NCBI GenBank assembly: GCA_014656015.1
Contig: BNBP01000066.1
Coordinates: 1-40,019 of the forward strand
Reading direction: 5' to 3'
DNA length: 40,019 nucleotides
Source of the DNA: Streptomyces griseoaurantiacus
GTDB taxonomy: Bacteria > Actinomycetota > Actinomycetes > Streptomycetales > Streptomycetaceae
The notes under the pieces are model-generated. The model ran no database searches and was not told the origin of the DNA. It was given only the letters and a program-made list of their open reading frames with translations. The translations under genes and the position numbers were made by a program. Below are positions 1 through 7,708 of the stretch, in pieces. Numbering within the stretch: the stretch's first letter is position 1; each line of letters opens with the position of its first letter.

Positions 1-240
1 AGATCCCTGCTTCGCAGGGATCGAGGGGAACCCCCGCGCGTTGCGCGGGGGTTGGCGAAGTGACACCTCCCCGCTGCGCGGGGAGGTCCGGCTCTGCGCT
101 GCGCTTCGAGCCGAGAGTCCCTTTCGCTGCGCTTCAGGGACTTCGTGAGCCTGTTGACACAGGCTCAGGCGGCCCCGGTTCCCGGGGCCTTGGGTCAGTC
201 CGCTGCGCTCCCGGACCGAGGGCCCGCTTCGCGGGCGGCT
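1..240. repeat. Telomere-like array of palindromes
   Basis: At least seven perfect or near-perfect inverted repeats lie in 240 bases. The clearest are 2-22 (9-bp stem, loop TTC), 29-53 (11-bp stem, loop GTT), 65-87 (10-bp stem, loop TGC), 116-142 (7-bp outer stem around a GCTGCGC core), 146-167 (9-bp stem, loop TGAC), 171-189 (8-bp stem, loop TTC) and 222-236 (6-bp stem, loop TTC). A nested one spans 89-113. On the bottom strand the TTC and TGC loops read GCGAAGC and GCGCAGC, the GCGNAGC mini-hairpin known from Streptomyces telomere 3' overhangs. The sequence does not begin with the classic CCCGCGGAGC-type terminal palindrome, so this is either a non-canonical telomere or one missing its last bases. 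Tap and Tpg are encoded 36 kb away. Confidence 0.7.
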
Positions 241-418
241 GGCTGTGAGGGAGCGGGTGGGGTGTTTCCTTCGCGGAGAACTTTCCGGGAATCCGGATTT
301 GGGGTTGGTGCCTCCGGGTTGGAGATCGTGATGGTTGTGCTGCGGTGTGTGCGGGCGGGGGTGATGTCCGTTCCGCTTCGTTGGACAGCCATCCAGGTCC
401 TGTCCCCCTGCCGTGGTG
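241..418. other. Subtelomeric gap with weaker hairpins
   Basis: No gene is supported between the palindrome array and the first small gene. A short hairpin (TGTCC at 365-369 with GGACA at 383-387, around a CGCTTCG core) continues the style of the telomere array. A 6-bp stem pairs 383-388 with 400-405. Nothing else is evident. Confidence 0.45.
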
Positions 419-685
419 TCAGTTTCGGGGTGTGTACCAGGGCACCACGCGCAGCAGGAGGTCGAGGGTGTGGCGGGCTGCTGTGCGGGTGGCGGTGGTG
501 GGGGCGAAGGCTGCGGCGAGGGCGAGGGTGGCGGTGGTCGCGCCGAGTGCGGCGGTGAGGATGAGCAGGAGGCTGATCAGGTGGCCGGGGTGGTGGAGGG
601 CGCCGGCGATGAGGAGGGTGAGGAGCGCGGTGGTGAGGCCTGCAGCGGTCCTGGTCCGGGTGCGGTTTCGCTGTTCTGGGGTCAC
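419..685 (-). CDS. Small membrane protein, 88 aa
   Basis: I do not recognise the family. The GTG start at 685 is chosen because upstream residues read like shadow sequence and a purine-rich stretch (AAGAAGACAAAGG) precedes it. The product has a basic N-terminus rich in Arg and Thr, two or three hydrophobic stretches from about residue 17 to 62 (LTTALLTLLIAGAL; ISLLLILTAALGA; LALAAAFA) and a basic tail ending WYTPRN. It should sit in the cytoplasmic membrane. It is divergent from the HTH-type gene starting at 789, with a 103-base gap that must hold both promoters. Coding on this strand is plausible but not certain, because GC-rich shadow frames cover the same stretch. Confidence 0.5.
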   Translation of the reverse strand: MTPEQRNRTRTRTAAGLTTALLTLLIAGALHHPGHLISLLLILTAALGATTATLALAAAFAPTTATRTAARHTLDLLLRVVPWYTPRN

Positions 686-788
686 GGATGGGCCTTTGTC
701 TTCTTGGAGCTGGCTGGTGTCTGGGTAGTGCCGAGTCCAGTGAGCCAGAGCCGCAGGTCCGCAGAGAATTGCACCTCTCGGGGTTGTA

Positions 789-1559
789 ATGGTGGGCATG
801 GCACGAGGAGCGCCGAGTCCGGCTGATCTGCAGGTGGTCCGTGAACTGGCTGCGCGTGGGCTGGTGGTGACGGCCAGCCAGTTGGAGAGCTGGCGGCGGG
901 TGGGGTTGTTGCCGCGGCACCGGCGGCGGGGGCTGGGGCGTGGCCGGGGGTCGGTGGTGGACGTGGTCGATCCGGCGGTGGTGGAGAGCGCGGCGATGCT
1001 GGCGCGGCATCTTCGCCAAGGGCGGGATCGTCGGTTGGCGGTGCTGGAGTGGTTCGCCGAGGCCGGCATGGCCGGGCGGCCGGGAGCGGTGCAGGTGCCG
1101 GAGCCGCCGGTGGCCGCTGTGCGTGAGGCCGTGGTGTGGGTGCTGCGGGGGACGATGTCGCATCGGCTGCTGGAGGTCGCTCGCGGGGCGGCGGGGGCGG
1201 GTGAAGAGGCCGCCGATGCCCTGTATGAGGTCGCCGGCCGGCTGATTGGGGCCCATCCGTACCGCGGGGCTGCGAATCCCGCCCTGGTGCGTGCCGCGCT
1301 TGAGGCTGACGAGGACGTGCCGGACGGGCCGGACTTCACCGGGGTGGTGCACCTGGTCGCGGCGATTGGTCTGGGGGCGCAGGAGGTGGGAGCGGATGCG
1401 CTGGCGGAGGCGTTCGCCGCCTACGGCTGGTTCGGGCTGACGGCCGGGGATTGGGCGCAGATGCTGGGGGCGGTTGAGCGTGGTGAGAGCCCGCCGGTGG
1501 ACTGGGGGGCTGCTCCAGGAGCGCGCGGACGTGCTGGGGCCGGTTCAGCAGGCCAGTGA
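789..1559 (+). CDS. MerR-like HTH protein, frameshifted N-terminal part
   Basis: A MerR-like winged-HTH segment is visible at about residues 14-55: LQVVRELAARG, then QLESWRRVGLLP and RRRGLGRGRGS. A helical region follows (ARHLRQGRDRRLAVLEWFAEAG). The body is an Ala/Leu-rich helical domain of unknown role. The frame runs out of sense at residue ~238 (APGARGRAGAGSAGQ). The homologous-looking continuation (LLQERADVLGPVQQ) lies in another frame entered at a six-G run, 1504-1509. Removing one G would join this part to the next entry and give a protein of about 380 aa. The break may be a real mutation or a homopolymer error. ATG 798 is an alternative start. It is probably a DNA-binding regulator, paired with a divergent small membrane protein. 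Confidence 0.7.
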   Translation: MVGMARGAPSPADLQVVRELAARGLVVTASQLESWRRVGLLPRHRRRGLGRGRGSVVDVVDPAVVESAAMLARHLRQGRDRRLAVLEWFAEAGMAGRPGAVQVPEPPVAAVREAVVWVLRGTMSHRLLEVARGAAGAGEEAADALYEVAGRLIGAHPYRGAANPALVRAALEADEDVPDGPDFTGVVHLVAAIGLGAQEVGADALAEAFAAYGWFGLTAGDWAQMLGAVERGESPPVDWGAAPGARGRAGAGSAGQ

Positions 1560-1932
1560 CGAGCAGTTGCTGCGGGCCCGGACGGTGCTGCTCGGGCTGC
1601 GGATGTTCTACGGGTTGTACGCGATGCACGCCTTGTTCATGCCGGATACGCCGGCACTGGCCGCGCTGCGGGCGCGGATCGACGAGTGGGGCATGTTCCC
1701 GGTCCTGAACCACGTCATCACTCTGGGCCCCTCCCCCAGGCACTTCGCCGAAGGCCTAGCCGTCTGTCTCGAGCCGCTCTTCGACGGGCTGTACGAGACG
1801 CTCATGGAACAGCTCGCGGCCGACCCCGCCCTCTTCCGGCTCCCCGGAGACGAGAGCGGCGCGGCCGGCTTCATGGAGAGGTGGATCGGTACGCTGCGCG
1901 GACGGGCTCAGGCGGGCCGGGGAACGATGTGA
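1474..1932 (+). CDS. C-terminal part of the frameshifted HTH protein
   Basis: Only the portion from about 1510 looks like native protein (LLQERADVLGPVQQ onward). The first dozen residues of this frame are read-through of the upstream gene, and no ribosome binding site supports separate initiation. The segment is helical and ends with the distinctive stretch ADPALFRLPGDESGAAGF. That stretch recurs almost unchanged at about 6150-6230, so a second, broken copy of this gene once lay there. It is best read as the second half of the 789 gene, separated by a +1 shift in the G run at 1504-1509. The function of this domain is unknown to me. Confidence 0.6.
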   Translation: MSVVRARRWTGGLLQERADVLGPVQQASDEQLLRARTVLLGLRMFYGLYAMHALFMPDTPALAALRARIDEWGMFPVLNHVITLGPSPRHFAEGLAVCLEPLFDGLYETLMEQLAADPALFRLPGDESGAAGFMERWIGTLRGRAQAGRGTM

Positions 1933-1966
1933 TTCCGGTAAGGAGAGCGTGCGGCGCCAGGCACGG

Positions 1967-2000
1967 CCGGGGGCGCCCGTCAACGGCGCGGCGCCCCCGG
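1967..2000. terminator. Bidirectional terminator between convergent genes
   Basis: A perfect 11-bp stem pairs CCGGGGGCGCC (1967-1977) with GGCGCCCCCGG (1990-2000) across a 12-base loop. It lies between the stop of the plus-strand gene at 1932 and the stop of the minus-strand gene at 2015. There is no T-run, as is common for Streptomyces terminators. Confidence 0.65.
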
Positions 2001-2014
2001 CAGCTGATGGACGA

Positions 2015-2323
2015 TCACTCACCATGTCGGTCGGGCGCGTCGGCGCGCGGGCCGGGTGCCTGTCGCGCGTCCCGGACCGGGTAGCGGACCGGGAGTGGGG
2101 TGCGGCGGCGCTGCTGGTGGTGGTGCCAGCGGGCCCGCCACCAGGCCAGCCGGTGCTCGGAGTCCTGAGGGAAGACGGACTGGATGACGGTGACGAGCAG
2201 GCCGAGTGCGAAGCAGGCGAAGGCGATGGCGGTCAGCCACCACGGGGCGCCGATCAGGGCCAGGACGAGGCCGCTGATGCCGGTGGCGACGGAGGAGATA
2301 AGTGGTCGGGTCGGGTTGTGCAT
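2015..2323 (-). CDS. Small membrane protein, 102 aa
   Basis: The ATG at 2323 follows a good ribosome binding site (GAGGGGGA). The start further upstream is less likely. The protein begins MHNPTRPLISSV and has two clear transmembrane segments (about residues 8-24, GISGLVLALIGAPWWL, and 28-45, IAFACFALGLLVTVIQ). A very basic tail follows (WWRARWHHHQQRRR). I do not recognise a named family; the pattern is of a small actinobacterial inner-membrane protein with a cytoplasmic basic tail. It lies downstream of the 555-aa RHH-like gene on the same strand with a 145-base gap. Confidence 0.65.
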   Translation of the reverse strand: MHNPTRPLISSVATGISGLVLALIGAPWWLTAIAFACFALGLLVTVIQSVFPQDSEHRLAWWRARWHHHQQRRRTPLPVRYPVRDARQAPGPRADAPDRHGE

Positions 2324-2468
2324 GGAAGGGTTCCCCCTCGGGCGGGCGTACGTGTGAAGTACGCGGGATGTCGGTAATCCGGGCGTCGTTTGCTCGGCCT
2401 GCATCCCTTTTTACGAAGAGGGTCCGTGCCTGTTGTATCGGTGGGTGTCACACGCTTTCTCCCGGAGG

Positions 2469-4136
2469 TCACCGGCGCCGTCGGGAGCTGCGCTCCCTGG
2501 GGGCGTAGCGGTCGAAGGCCTCGCCCCACGCCTGCTGCATCGAATGCTGCCTGATCAGAGAGCTCCTCGCGTGTGCGACGGTGGCCAGCCACTGCACGAG
2601 GTCGGTGGAGGCGCCGGCCAGGAACTCCCCGGTCACCGACTGTCCCGGCCACCGCCAGGTCGCCTTGTGCACCCGGAACCGTGCGCCGATCCGGCTGTCG
2701 AGGCGGGTGGCCTCTTCCGTGAATTGGCGGACGTTGCCGCGCACGTGCCGTAGGTGCCGCAGGTCCTCCTCGTCGCAGCCGTCCAAGGCCAGCTCGTCGA
2801 TGATCTCGTCCATGGCCTGCAGGGTCGCCGTGCGGGCCTGGGCCATAGCCTCCTGACGTTCCTTGGCGCTGATGAGACCGAGGTCGTATGCCGCACCCAC
2901 CGGGACGTCCAGCGCGAGATAGAGGTCGGGCTCGTCCTCGTCGCCGAACTCGTGGTTCCAGTCAACGAGTAGGGCCTCGATGTACTGGAGGATCTGATCG
3001 GGCGGCAGACCGGCCGCGGCGGCGAGCAGTGCTGCGGCGCCGGGCACGGGCTCGTAGCCCGGCGCGTCCGGTCGGCGCTGAAGTGGCCACACGGCCTGCC
3101 GGTTGCGGTGGGGAAAGGCCAGGACGCGGCCCTCACCTGTCCATGCCGCGTACGGCTGCGGCAGCCCGCCGGTGTCCGCGGAGGCCGGGGCGACGGCGCG
3201 CCAGCCGGGCGGGCGGGTGAGCACCCAGCCGGGCGGGTGGACCGCGTACTGGGGCGTGTCCGTCCGGGTGCGGTGGGTGAGCCAGTCCTCGAAGTCCTGC
3301 AGAGCCACCTGTCGTTCGGCCCGCCACACCGCGGTGCCGCCCCGGCCACTCCAGTCGTAGTCCGTGGTCCCCCGCTTGAGGTAGCACCGGCGCTCCTCGT
3401 CTGCGTGGAGAGTGTCCTGATGCAGGTCCTCCCAGGCCTCGCCCTCCTCCTGCAGCATCCGTGCGTTCGCCTCGGCCTGCGGGCCGGTCAGCAGGTCGCG
3501 GGCAATGTTGTCCGCGACCTGGAATCGGGCTGGGGAGTGCCAGGCCACGTCCTCCTCGAGGGCCGTCGCGATCCTCAGCAGGCGCTGGTCGTACTCATCC
3601 AGCTTGGTGTCGGACGTCCAGGCCGTCGCCTTACGTAGCTCGTCGGCCGCGTCCAGGAGGTCGAGCTCCGGACCGGTGATGAGCGCGGCGGTCGCCAGCC
3701 GCCACAGGTTGCGGGCGGCGCGGTGCCGCAGGAGGGGAAGCAGCCCGTCCAAGAACTCGTCCGTGAACGGCTCGGCCACCGCGATGGCGGTCACCACCGC
3801 GTCGGTCAGCACCCGTCCTTGGTAGTCCCGAAACGCCCGCTCGTACTGCCCCGGCAGCAGCAGCGAGACTGCGCGGGCCCGCTCCAACAACGCGGAGCTC
3901 GCCCTCAGCCGCAGGGGCCGGTCCTGACGCGGATCCTTACGCCAGCGCGGCGGGGGCGGGTAGCGCAAGACGGTGGAAATGTGCGTCAGCCGGTCGTCGG
4001 GATCAATCTGCTCCTGCCGCTCGACATGCTCGGCCAGCAGCCGGCGCACGGTCGCGTCCCGCGAGGCGCCCTGCCGGGCCGCGACGGCGGCCAGCGCATC
4101 GAAAGCACAGAACGGGACCCTGACATTGGTCTCCAT
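2469..4136 (-). CDS. Large protein with ribbon-helix-helix-like N-terminus
   Basis: 555 aa if started at ATG 4136 (METNVRVP), chosen because the protein then opens with an RHH/CopG-like module: a short strand (METNVRVPF), a helix (AFDALAAVAARQG), a turn (ASRDA) and a second helix (TVRRLLAEHVERQ). A GTG at 4151 is an alternative start. A GGAG lies only three bases upstream of the ATG, so the exact start is unsure. The remaining ~500 residues carry no catalytic motif I can name. They include LLERARAVSLLLPGQ (about 80-95), many Trp/Arg-rich stretches, an acidic patch (FGDEDEPDLYLALD) and a basic end (RERSSRRRR). A decayed match to the LPGQ segment sits at about 5815-5885. Probably a sequence-specific DNA-binding protein of a Streptomyces-specific family; function unknown. 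Confidence 0.75.
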   Translation of the reverse strand: METNVRVPFCAFDALAAVAARQGASRDATVRRLLAEHVERQEQIDPDDRLTHISTVLRYPPPPRWRKDPRQDRPLRLRASSALLERARAVSLLLPGQYERAFRDYQGRVLTDAVVTAIAVAEPFTDEFLDGLLPLLRHRAARNLWRLATAALITGPELDLLDAADELRKATAWTSDTKLDEYDQRLLRIATALEEDVAWHSPARFQVADNIARDLLTGPQAEANARMLQEEGEAWEDLHQDTLHADEERRCYLKRGTTDYDWSGRGGTAVWRAERQVALQDFEDWLTHRTRTDTPQYAVHPPGWVLTRPPGWRAVAPASADTGGLPQPYAAWTGEGRVLAFPHRNRQAVWPLQRRPDAPGYEPVPGAAALLAAAAGLPPDQILQYIEALLVDWNHEFGDEDEPDLYLALDVPVGAAYDLGLISAKERQEAMAQARTATLQAMDEIIDELALDGCDEEDLRHLRHVRGNVRQFTEEATRLDSRIGARFRVHKATWRWPGQSVTGEFLAGASTDLVQWLATVAHARSSLIRQHSMQQAWGEAFDRYAPRERSSRRRR

Positions 4137-4342
4137 GTACTCCGGATTCACAGGCACCCAGGGATTATCCGGACGACACTGCCCCCAGCGCGACACGGGG
4201 CACGGCCCGGAGCGCACCGACCGTCCGCAGCCACGGGGTGCGCCCCGTAACGCACAGCAACGGCCGCCCCGGGTCTCGCTCCAGCCAAGGACGTAACCCT
4301 GGAACCTTTGCGTCGCGTGCGGCTACGGCAGGCGCGGCAGGA

Positions 4343-5413
4343 TCACGGCCCCTCGGGCCTGCTTGAGCGTCCCCAGCGGTCGGGCAGCGGCTTGTACCGG
4401 GCCGTCAGGACGCCGGCTCTGCGGGCTTTGCTGGTCCAGCTCGATGCCGTCCTGTAGCTGACGTTCCACAGGGTGCAGATCAGAGGCAGTGGTGGCTGTT
4501 CCTGGGCCAGGGCGAAGAGGTAGGCGTCGGTGACCTGGCGCAGGTGGTCTGGCCCCCGGGTCCGCACGGGTTCACCCACGACGCCCCGGGCCGTGGCGAG
4601 GTAGAGGTTGCCCTGCAGAGCCGCGAGCCCGCGGGCGAAGACGTCGTCGAGCGGAGCAGCGGCAAGAGCCTTGGCCGTCAGGTGCGTTCGCCAGCCGCCG
4701 GCGTGCGTGATGTCGGGCTGGATCGCCCATCCACGGACGAACACGTTGCCCTCGCGGGCACCAGGTTCGATGCGGAAGGACCAGTCGGGACAGTCGGGCA
4801 GGTCGCGCAGTGTCGCTCCGTTGGTTCCCACGGTGGTCTGCGAGGAGGGCGGTTGGCGTGGCGGGCGCGGCAGCGGGATCACCCCGCGCCGGTCCGGCTC
4901 GGTGCGGGGGCCGTGGCGGCTGGAGAGCGGATCCTGTCCGAGGACCTGACGCCTGCGCGCCTCGGCCAGCCAGTTGTCCACGGTGTCCACTCCCTTGCCC
5001 CAGACAGCGGCGATCACATGGCGCGGCGGGAGGTGGCGGGCGACCGCATGCGCGTAGACCGCGGCGACGAGCAGGCAGAAGTCGCGGCTACCGCCCCGGG
5101 GACGCCGCGTCCAGCCGGCATCGAGCTGCTCGGCGGCGCGCGTGGAGACGGTCGCCGCCACGGTGGCGATGGCCAGCACCCGCTCCCAGTCGACGGCGCG
5201 CACTGCCCTCGGCGTCACCCTGCCGGGGCGGGCGCCAGGAACACGCAGGCGCAGGGCGGCAGGCCGGTGGATGTCGTGCTCGCTGCGGCGCAGGCCCACC
5301 GTGAAGACAGCGGTCCGGGCACCCTCCAGCCCGCTGATCTCGACACGCCCGGCCTCCGCTCCGGGCCGCTCGGAGGCGGCTCCCTTGTCGTACAGGGTCA
5401 CCGACACCCACAT
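4343..5413 (-). CDS. Protein with two internal HTH-like repeats, 356 aa
   Basis: The ATG at 5413 has a strong GGAGGAGA upstream. Residues 1-70 form a beta-rich start (MWVSVTLYDKG) that ends near LRLRVPGARPGRVTPRAVR. Two similar helical units follow, one at about 111-158 (YAHAVARHLPPRHVIAAVWG, then TVDNWLAEARRRQVL) and one at about 293-336 (YLFALAQEQPPLPLICTLW, then TASSWTSKARRAGVL). They share PP..(V/I)I...W....(D/R)T...W...AR+..VL, the look of an HTH in which the second helix reads DNA. I know no family name. The tandem HTH units suggest binding to a repeated or palindromic DNA site. It lies upstream of the 555-aa gene on the same strand with a ~200-base gap. Confidence 0.75.
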   Translation of the reverse strand: MWVSVTLYDKGAASERPGAEAGRVEISGLEGARTAVFTVGLRRSEHDIHRPAALRLRVPGARPGRVTPRAVRAVDWERVLAIATVAATVSTRAAEQLDAGWTRRPRGGSRDFCLLVAAVYAHAVARHLPPRHVIAAVWGKGVDTVDNWLAEARRRQVLGQDPLSSRHGPRTEPDRRGVIPLPRPPRQPPSSQTTVGTNGATLRDLPDCPDWSFRIEPGAREGNVFVRGWAIQPDITHAGGWRTHLTAKALAAAPLDDVFARGLAALQGNLYLATARGVVGEPVRTRGPDHLRQVTDAYLFALAQEQPPLPLICTLWNVSYRTASSWTSKARRAGVLTARYKPLPDRWGRSSRPEGP

Positions 5414-5563
5414 GGGTCTCCTCCTCTCCCCCAAGTCCTCATCCTTGGGTAATCAGAGCGGAAATGGGAGATGGTCTGCACGGGGGTGGGCGCCATACGG
5501 TCGAAGCACCGGCCACCAAGGTCGCTCGTCCGCCAACTCCCCCGCCTGTAGGAGAAGTTCGTC

Positions 5564-5803
5564 ATGCCCGCTTCGCCGACGCCGTCCGTGCAGCCCTCCT
5601 CCCCAGTCCGTCTTCCGATGTGGCTGCGGCTGGCCCGGCCCGCAGCCTTCCTGCTGGTCATCGTCTTCGCCAGCGTGACGACCTACCAACTGGTGACGGG
5701 CCCGTCCCTCACCACGGCGCCCTGGGCGACCATGACCGCCGCGGTCTCCGCGGTCTGGGTGGGTCTGCTCATGTACGGCGCCCATGTACGCGCCCAGCGC
5801 TAA
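5564..5803 (+). CDS. Small membrane protein, 79 aa
   Basis: The ATG at 5564 has a good ribosome binding site (GTAGGAGAAG) seven bases upstream. The N-terminus is Pro/Ser-rich, followed by two transmembrane helices: about 25-43 (ARPAAFLLVIVFASVTTY) and 53-72 (WATMTAAVSAVWVGLLMYGA). It ends in a short basic tail (HVRAQR). It is divergent from the 356-aa gene (start 5413) across a 150-base gap. It resembles the other small membrane proteins of this arm in size and plan but not clearly in sequence. Function unknown. Confidence 0.65.
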   Translation: MPASPTPSVQPSSPVRLPMWLRLARPAAFLLVIVFASVTTYQLVTGPSLTTAPWATMTAAVSAVWVGLLMYGAHVRAQR

Positions 5804-5814
5804 GTCATCGCCGC

Positions 5815-6301
5815 GACCGAGCGGATGTTGCCCGGGCAGTCGCAGACAGATGGCGCGGGCCCACTCCACCAAGTCGGTGGGCGCCCTTCCGAACCGTCGG
5901 TGTCCCGTTGTGGACGTCCCGGGCATCACGCGACCGCAGGCGAGGGGCCTCCCCTGGGCGTTTGAACGCTGCAGTGCAGGACGGCCTGGCGGCTGTCCAG
6001 CGTCGTGAGGTCCTGTCCGCCTGGGCTGGTTGGCTGGGGGGCGGAGAGGGCGAGCGCGTCCAGCAGGCCGGTCGGCGGCTCGTGTGGGGAAGTGGCGGCC
6101 GTCTGCGCCGCGTCCGAAGCTGTTTCCGGTGCGCGGGCGCCGGCTGCTTCTGAACAGCTCACGGCCGACCCGGCCCTCTTCCGGCTCCCCGGAGACGAGA
6201 GCGGCGCAGCCGGATTCATGGAAACGTGGACCCGCGTCCTGCGCCAGCAGACCACGACGGCCCAGGAGCGGGCGTCTGAGAGCTGTGAGGGGCCCCTGTA
6301 G
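5815..6301. pseudogene. Relics of a second MerR-like / RHH-like module
   Basis: Two gene fragments are recognisable. On the minus strand at about 5815-5885 a frame reads LVEWARAICLRLPGQ, matching LLERARAVSLLLPGQ of the 555-aa RHH-like protein. On the plus strand at about 6150-6301 a frame reads EQLTADPALFRLPGDESG and then AAGFMETW, nearly identical to the C-terminus of the frameshifted HTH gene at 1807-1893, and similar at DNA level too. No intact gene fills this stretch. It looks like the remains of a duplicated copy of the 0.8-4.1 kb genes, or of a related module acquired separately and deleted internally. Confidence 0.6.
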
Positions 6302-6361
6302 GGTGCGCCGCTTCCGCCCGGCCAGGGTGACCCACTCGGGCCCCGGCACCGGTGTATGGGT

Positions 6362-7105
6362 CTATGTCGTTGGGGCGGTCTGGTGGCGCTTGGCGCGTTC
6401 GACCTGGCGCAGCAGGAGGTCGGCGAACTGGATGATCTCTGCCGCCTCGATCGGGTCGTCGAAGTCGACGGTGCGGTGGCTGGCAGGGTTTTTGTAGGCG
6501 CCCATGGCGCCGGCGAACAGGTTGGCGGTGGCCGCCTGTTCGCCGCCCTCTGCTTCCGCGTCGGCGAGCGTGCCGCCGGTCTTGCCGTTCTCGTGAGGCC
6601 GGAACGCTTCGCGCATCAGCTTTACTCCGACCAGGGAGTTGTCGAGCCCGGAGGCGTCGCGGACGGCGACCTCGACCGCCTTCATCGCGGCGAAGCACGC
6701 CGTCTCGTAGTCACCCAGGTCGAAGTTGGTGCGCACCGTGCCCTCCAGATCCGGGTGGAGTGGGCCGGAGAGCCGTTCGCGGGCCTCGAACCGCGTGATG
6801 CCCTGCGGGTCCTTCGCCAAGTCCCTGCCGTCGCGGGAGATCCGGCGAAAGGCCTCGGACTGGCTGGGCTCCCGGGACAGCAACGCCTGAGCCTCCAGCC
6901 AGCACCAGGCATCGGACAGCCGGTTCACGAGCGCGTCTGCATCCGGCTCTTCCTGGAACGCCTGCCGAGCCGAGTTCATGGTGCTCACGTACTGCAGGTA
7001 TCCGGTACTGCTGGCGAGGTGCTGCAGGAGAAGGAGTGCGACATCCCGCGTGGGCAGCTGCCGGATCTGTTCTGCCGGAACCGGCGGTATGTACTGGAAG
7101 TTCAT
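6362..7105 (-). CDS. TIGR02391 (Ymh) family protein, HEPN-like
   Basis: 247 aa from ATG 7105 (MNFQYIPP). An upstream in-frame ATG is less convincing; no strong ribosome binding site is visible for either. The C-terminal half matches the TIGR02391 pattern: LHPDLEGTVRTNFDLGDY (116-133), ACFAAMKAVEVAVRDASG (136-153), GVKLMREAF (160-168), LFAGAMGAYKNPASHR (196-211) and the closing VDFDDPIEAAEIIQFADLLLR. The N..(A/S)HR near residues 206-211 is the HEPN-type signature that in some families forms an RNase active site. The N-terminal ~110 residues are family-variable. Members are frequent in phage and plasmid defence regions, so an RNase or abortive role is possible but inferred. It is isolated: no partner overlaps it. 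Confidence 0.8.
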   Translation of the reverse strand: MNFQYIPPVPAEQIRQLPTRDVALLLLQHLASSTGYLQYVSTMNSARQAFQEEPDADALVNRLSDAWCWLEAQALLSREPSQSEAFRRISRDGRDLAKDPQGITRFEARERLSGPLHPDLEGTVRTNFDLGDYETACFAAMKAVEVAVRDASGLDNSLVGVKLMREAFRPHENGKTGGTLADAEAEGGEQAATANLFAGAMGAYKNPASHRTVDFDDPIEAAEIIQFADLLLRQVERAKRHQTAPTT

Positions 7106-7441
7106 GAGCCACAACGCTACGGCGCAGCACTGACACTCCGCGGTCTTACGGGCGAAGGCCCGCCCGCCTCGGTCCATGGCGAGGCGGCCACGGGGCCCCC
7201 GCTCTGGGTGTCGGCGCGTTGGCTGCTCTCACCCGGGCCGGGTCTGTGCACCGTGGACAGGTCCTGCTCGCTTTTTGGGGTTGAGCTGCGGCTTTGTGGC
7301 GGAGGCGGAAGGTACGTCAGGTCCGGGCTCGGTGGGGTGGAAGTCGCGGGAGCGGGGCGAGTGGTGCCACGATCGGCTCACCGTGCCGGCTGGGTTCGTT
7401 GCCGGCCGGGCCGTCACGTCAATCGTTTGTGAGGCCTCGTC
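7106..7441. other. Intergenic region, no gene seen
   Basis: This gap lies between the divergent TIGR02391 gene (minus) and the small membrane-protein gene at 7442 (plus). It must hold both promoters. A short T-run (7271-7275) and moderately G-rich sequence are present; I see no convincing paired -35/-10 boxes, no RNA gene and no strong hairpin. Confidence 0.4.
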
Positions 7442-7708
7442 ATGTCCGTTGTCCCGCCCTGCGCCGGTTCCGTCGGCGCCCCGCCCTCCGTCGTGGCCGA
7501 GCCCGCCTCCGGCAGGCTCGGTGCGGGCGAGGCGGCCGTCGTCATCACCGTGGTTGCCGCGGTGACCGTGCTCGCCGTCCTGCAGCGCCCGATCCCTCTG
7601 GCGCTGACCCTGCTCGCGGGCGCCGTGATCCTGCTGCTGGCCGGGCGCCGCGCGGGCCGGCTCCTGGCAGCCGTCGCCGCACTCTCCGCCAGCGGCGGCC
7701 GCGGATGA
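7442..7708 (+). CDS. Small membrane protein, 88 aa
   Basis: The ATG at 7442 follows GTGAGG. After an extended Pro/Ala N-terminus there are two close hydrophobic helices (about 30-47, AAVVITVVAAVTVLAVLQ, and 50-66, IPLALTLLAGAVILLLAG), then a basic/Ala tail. The stop codon overlaps the ATG of the next gene (ATGA at 7705-7708), so the two are translationally coupled and probably act together. Function unknown; the pairing with a DNA-binding-type protein recalls other small membrane genes in this arm. Confidence 0.65.
   Translation: MSVVPPCAGSVGAPPSVVAEPASGRLGAGEAAVVITVVAAVTVLAVLQRPIPLALTLLAGAVILLLAGRRAGRLLAAVAALSASGGRG

Noticed and set aside
1..240. CRISPR-like repeat array
   Set aside because: The repeats are different palindromes with no common unit or spacers; telomere structure explains them better.
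195..1352. Long minus-strand open frames across the MerR-like gene
   Set aside because: Pro/His/Arg-rich shadow translation; the plus strand carries an HTH-like protein. Only the 419-685 part in another minus frame looks like a real membrane protein.
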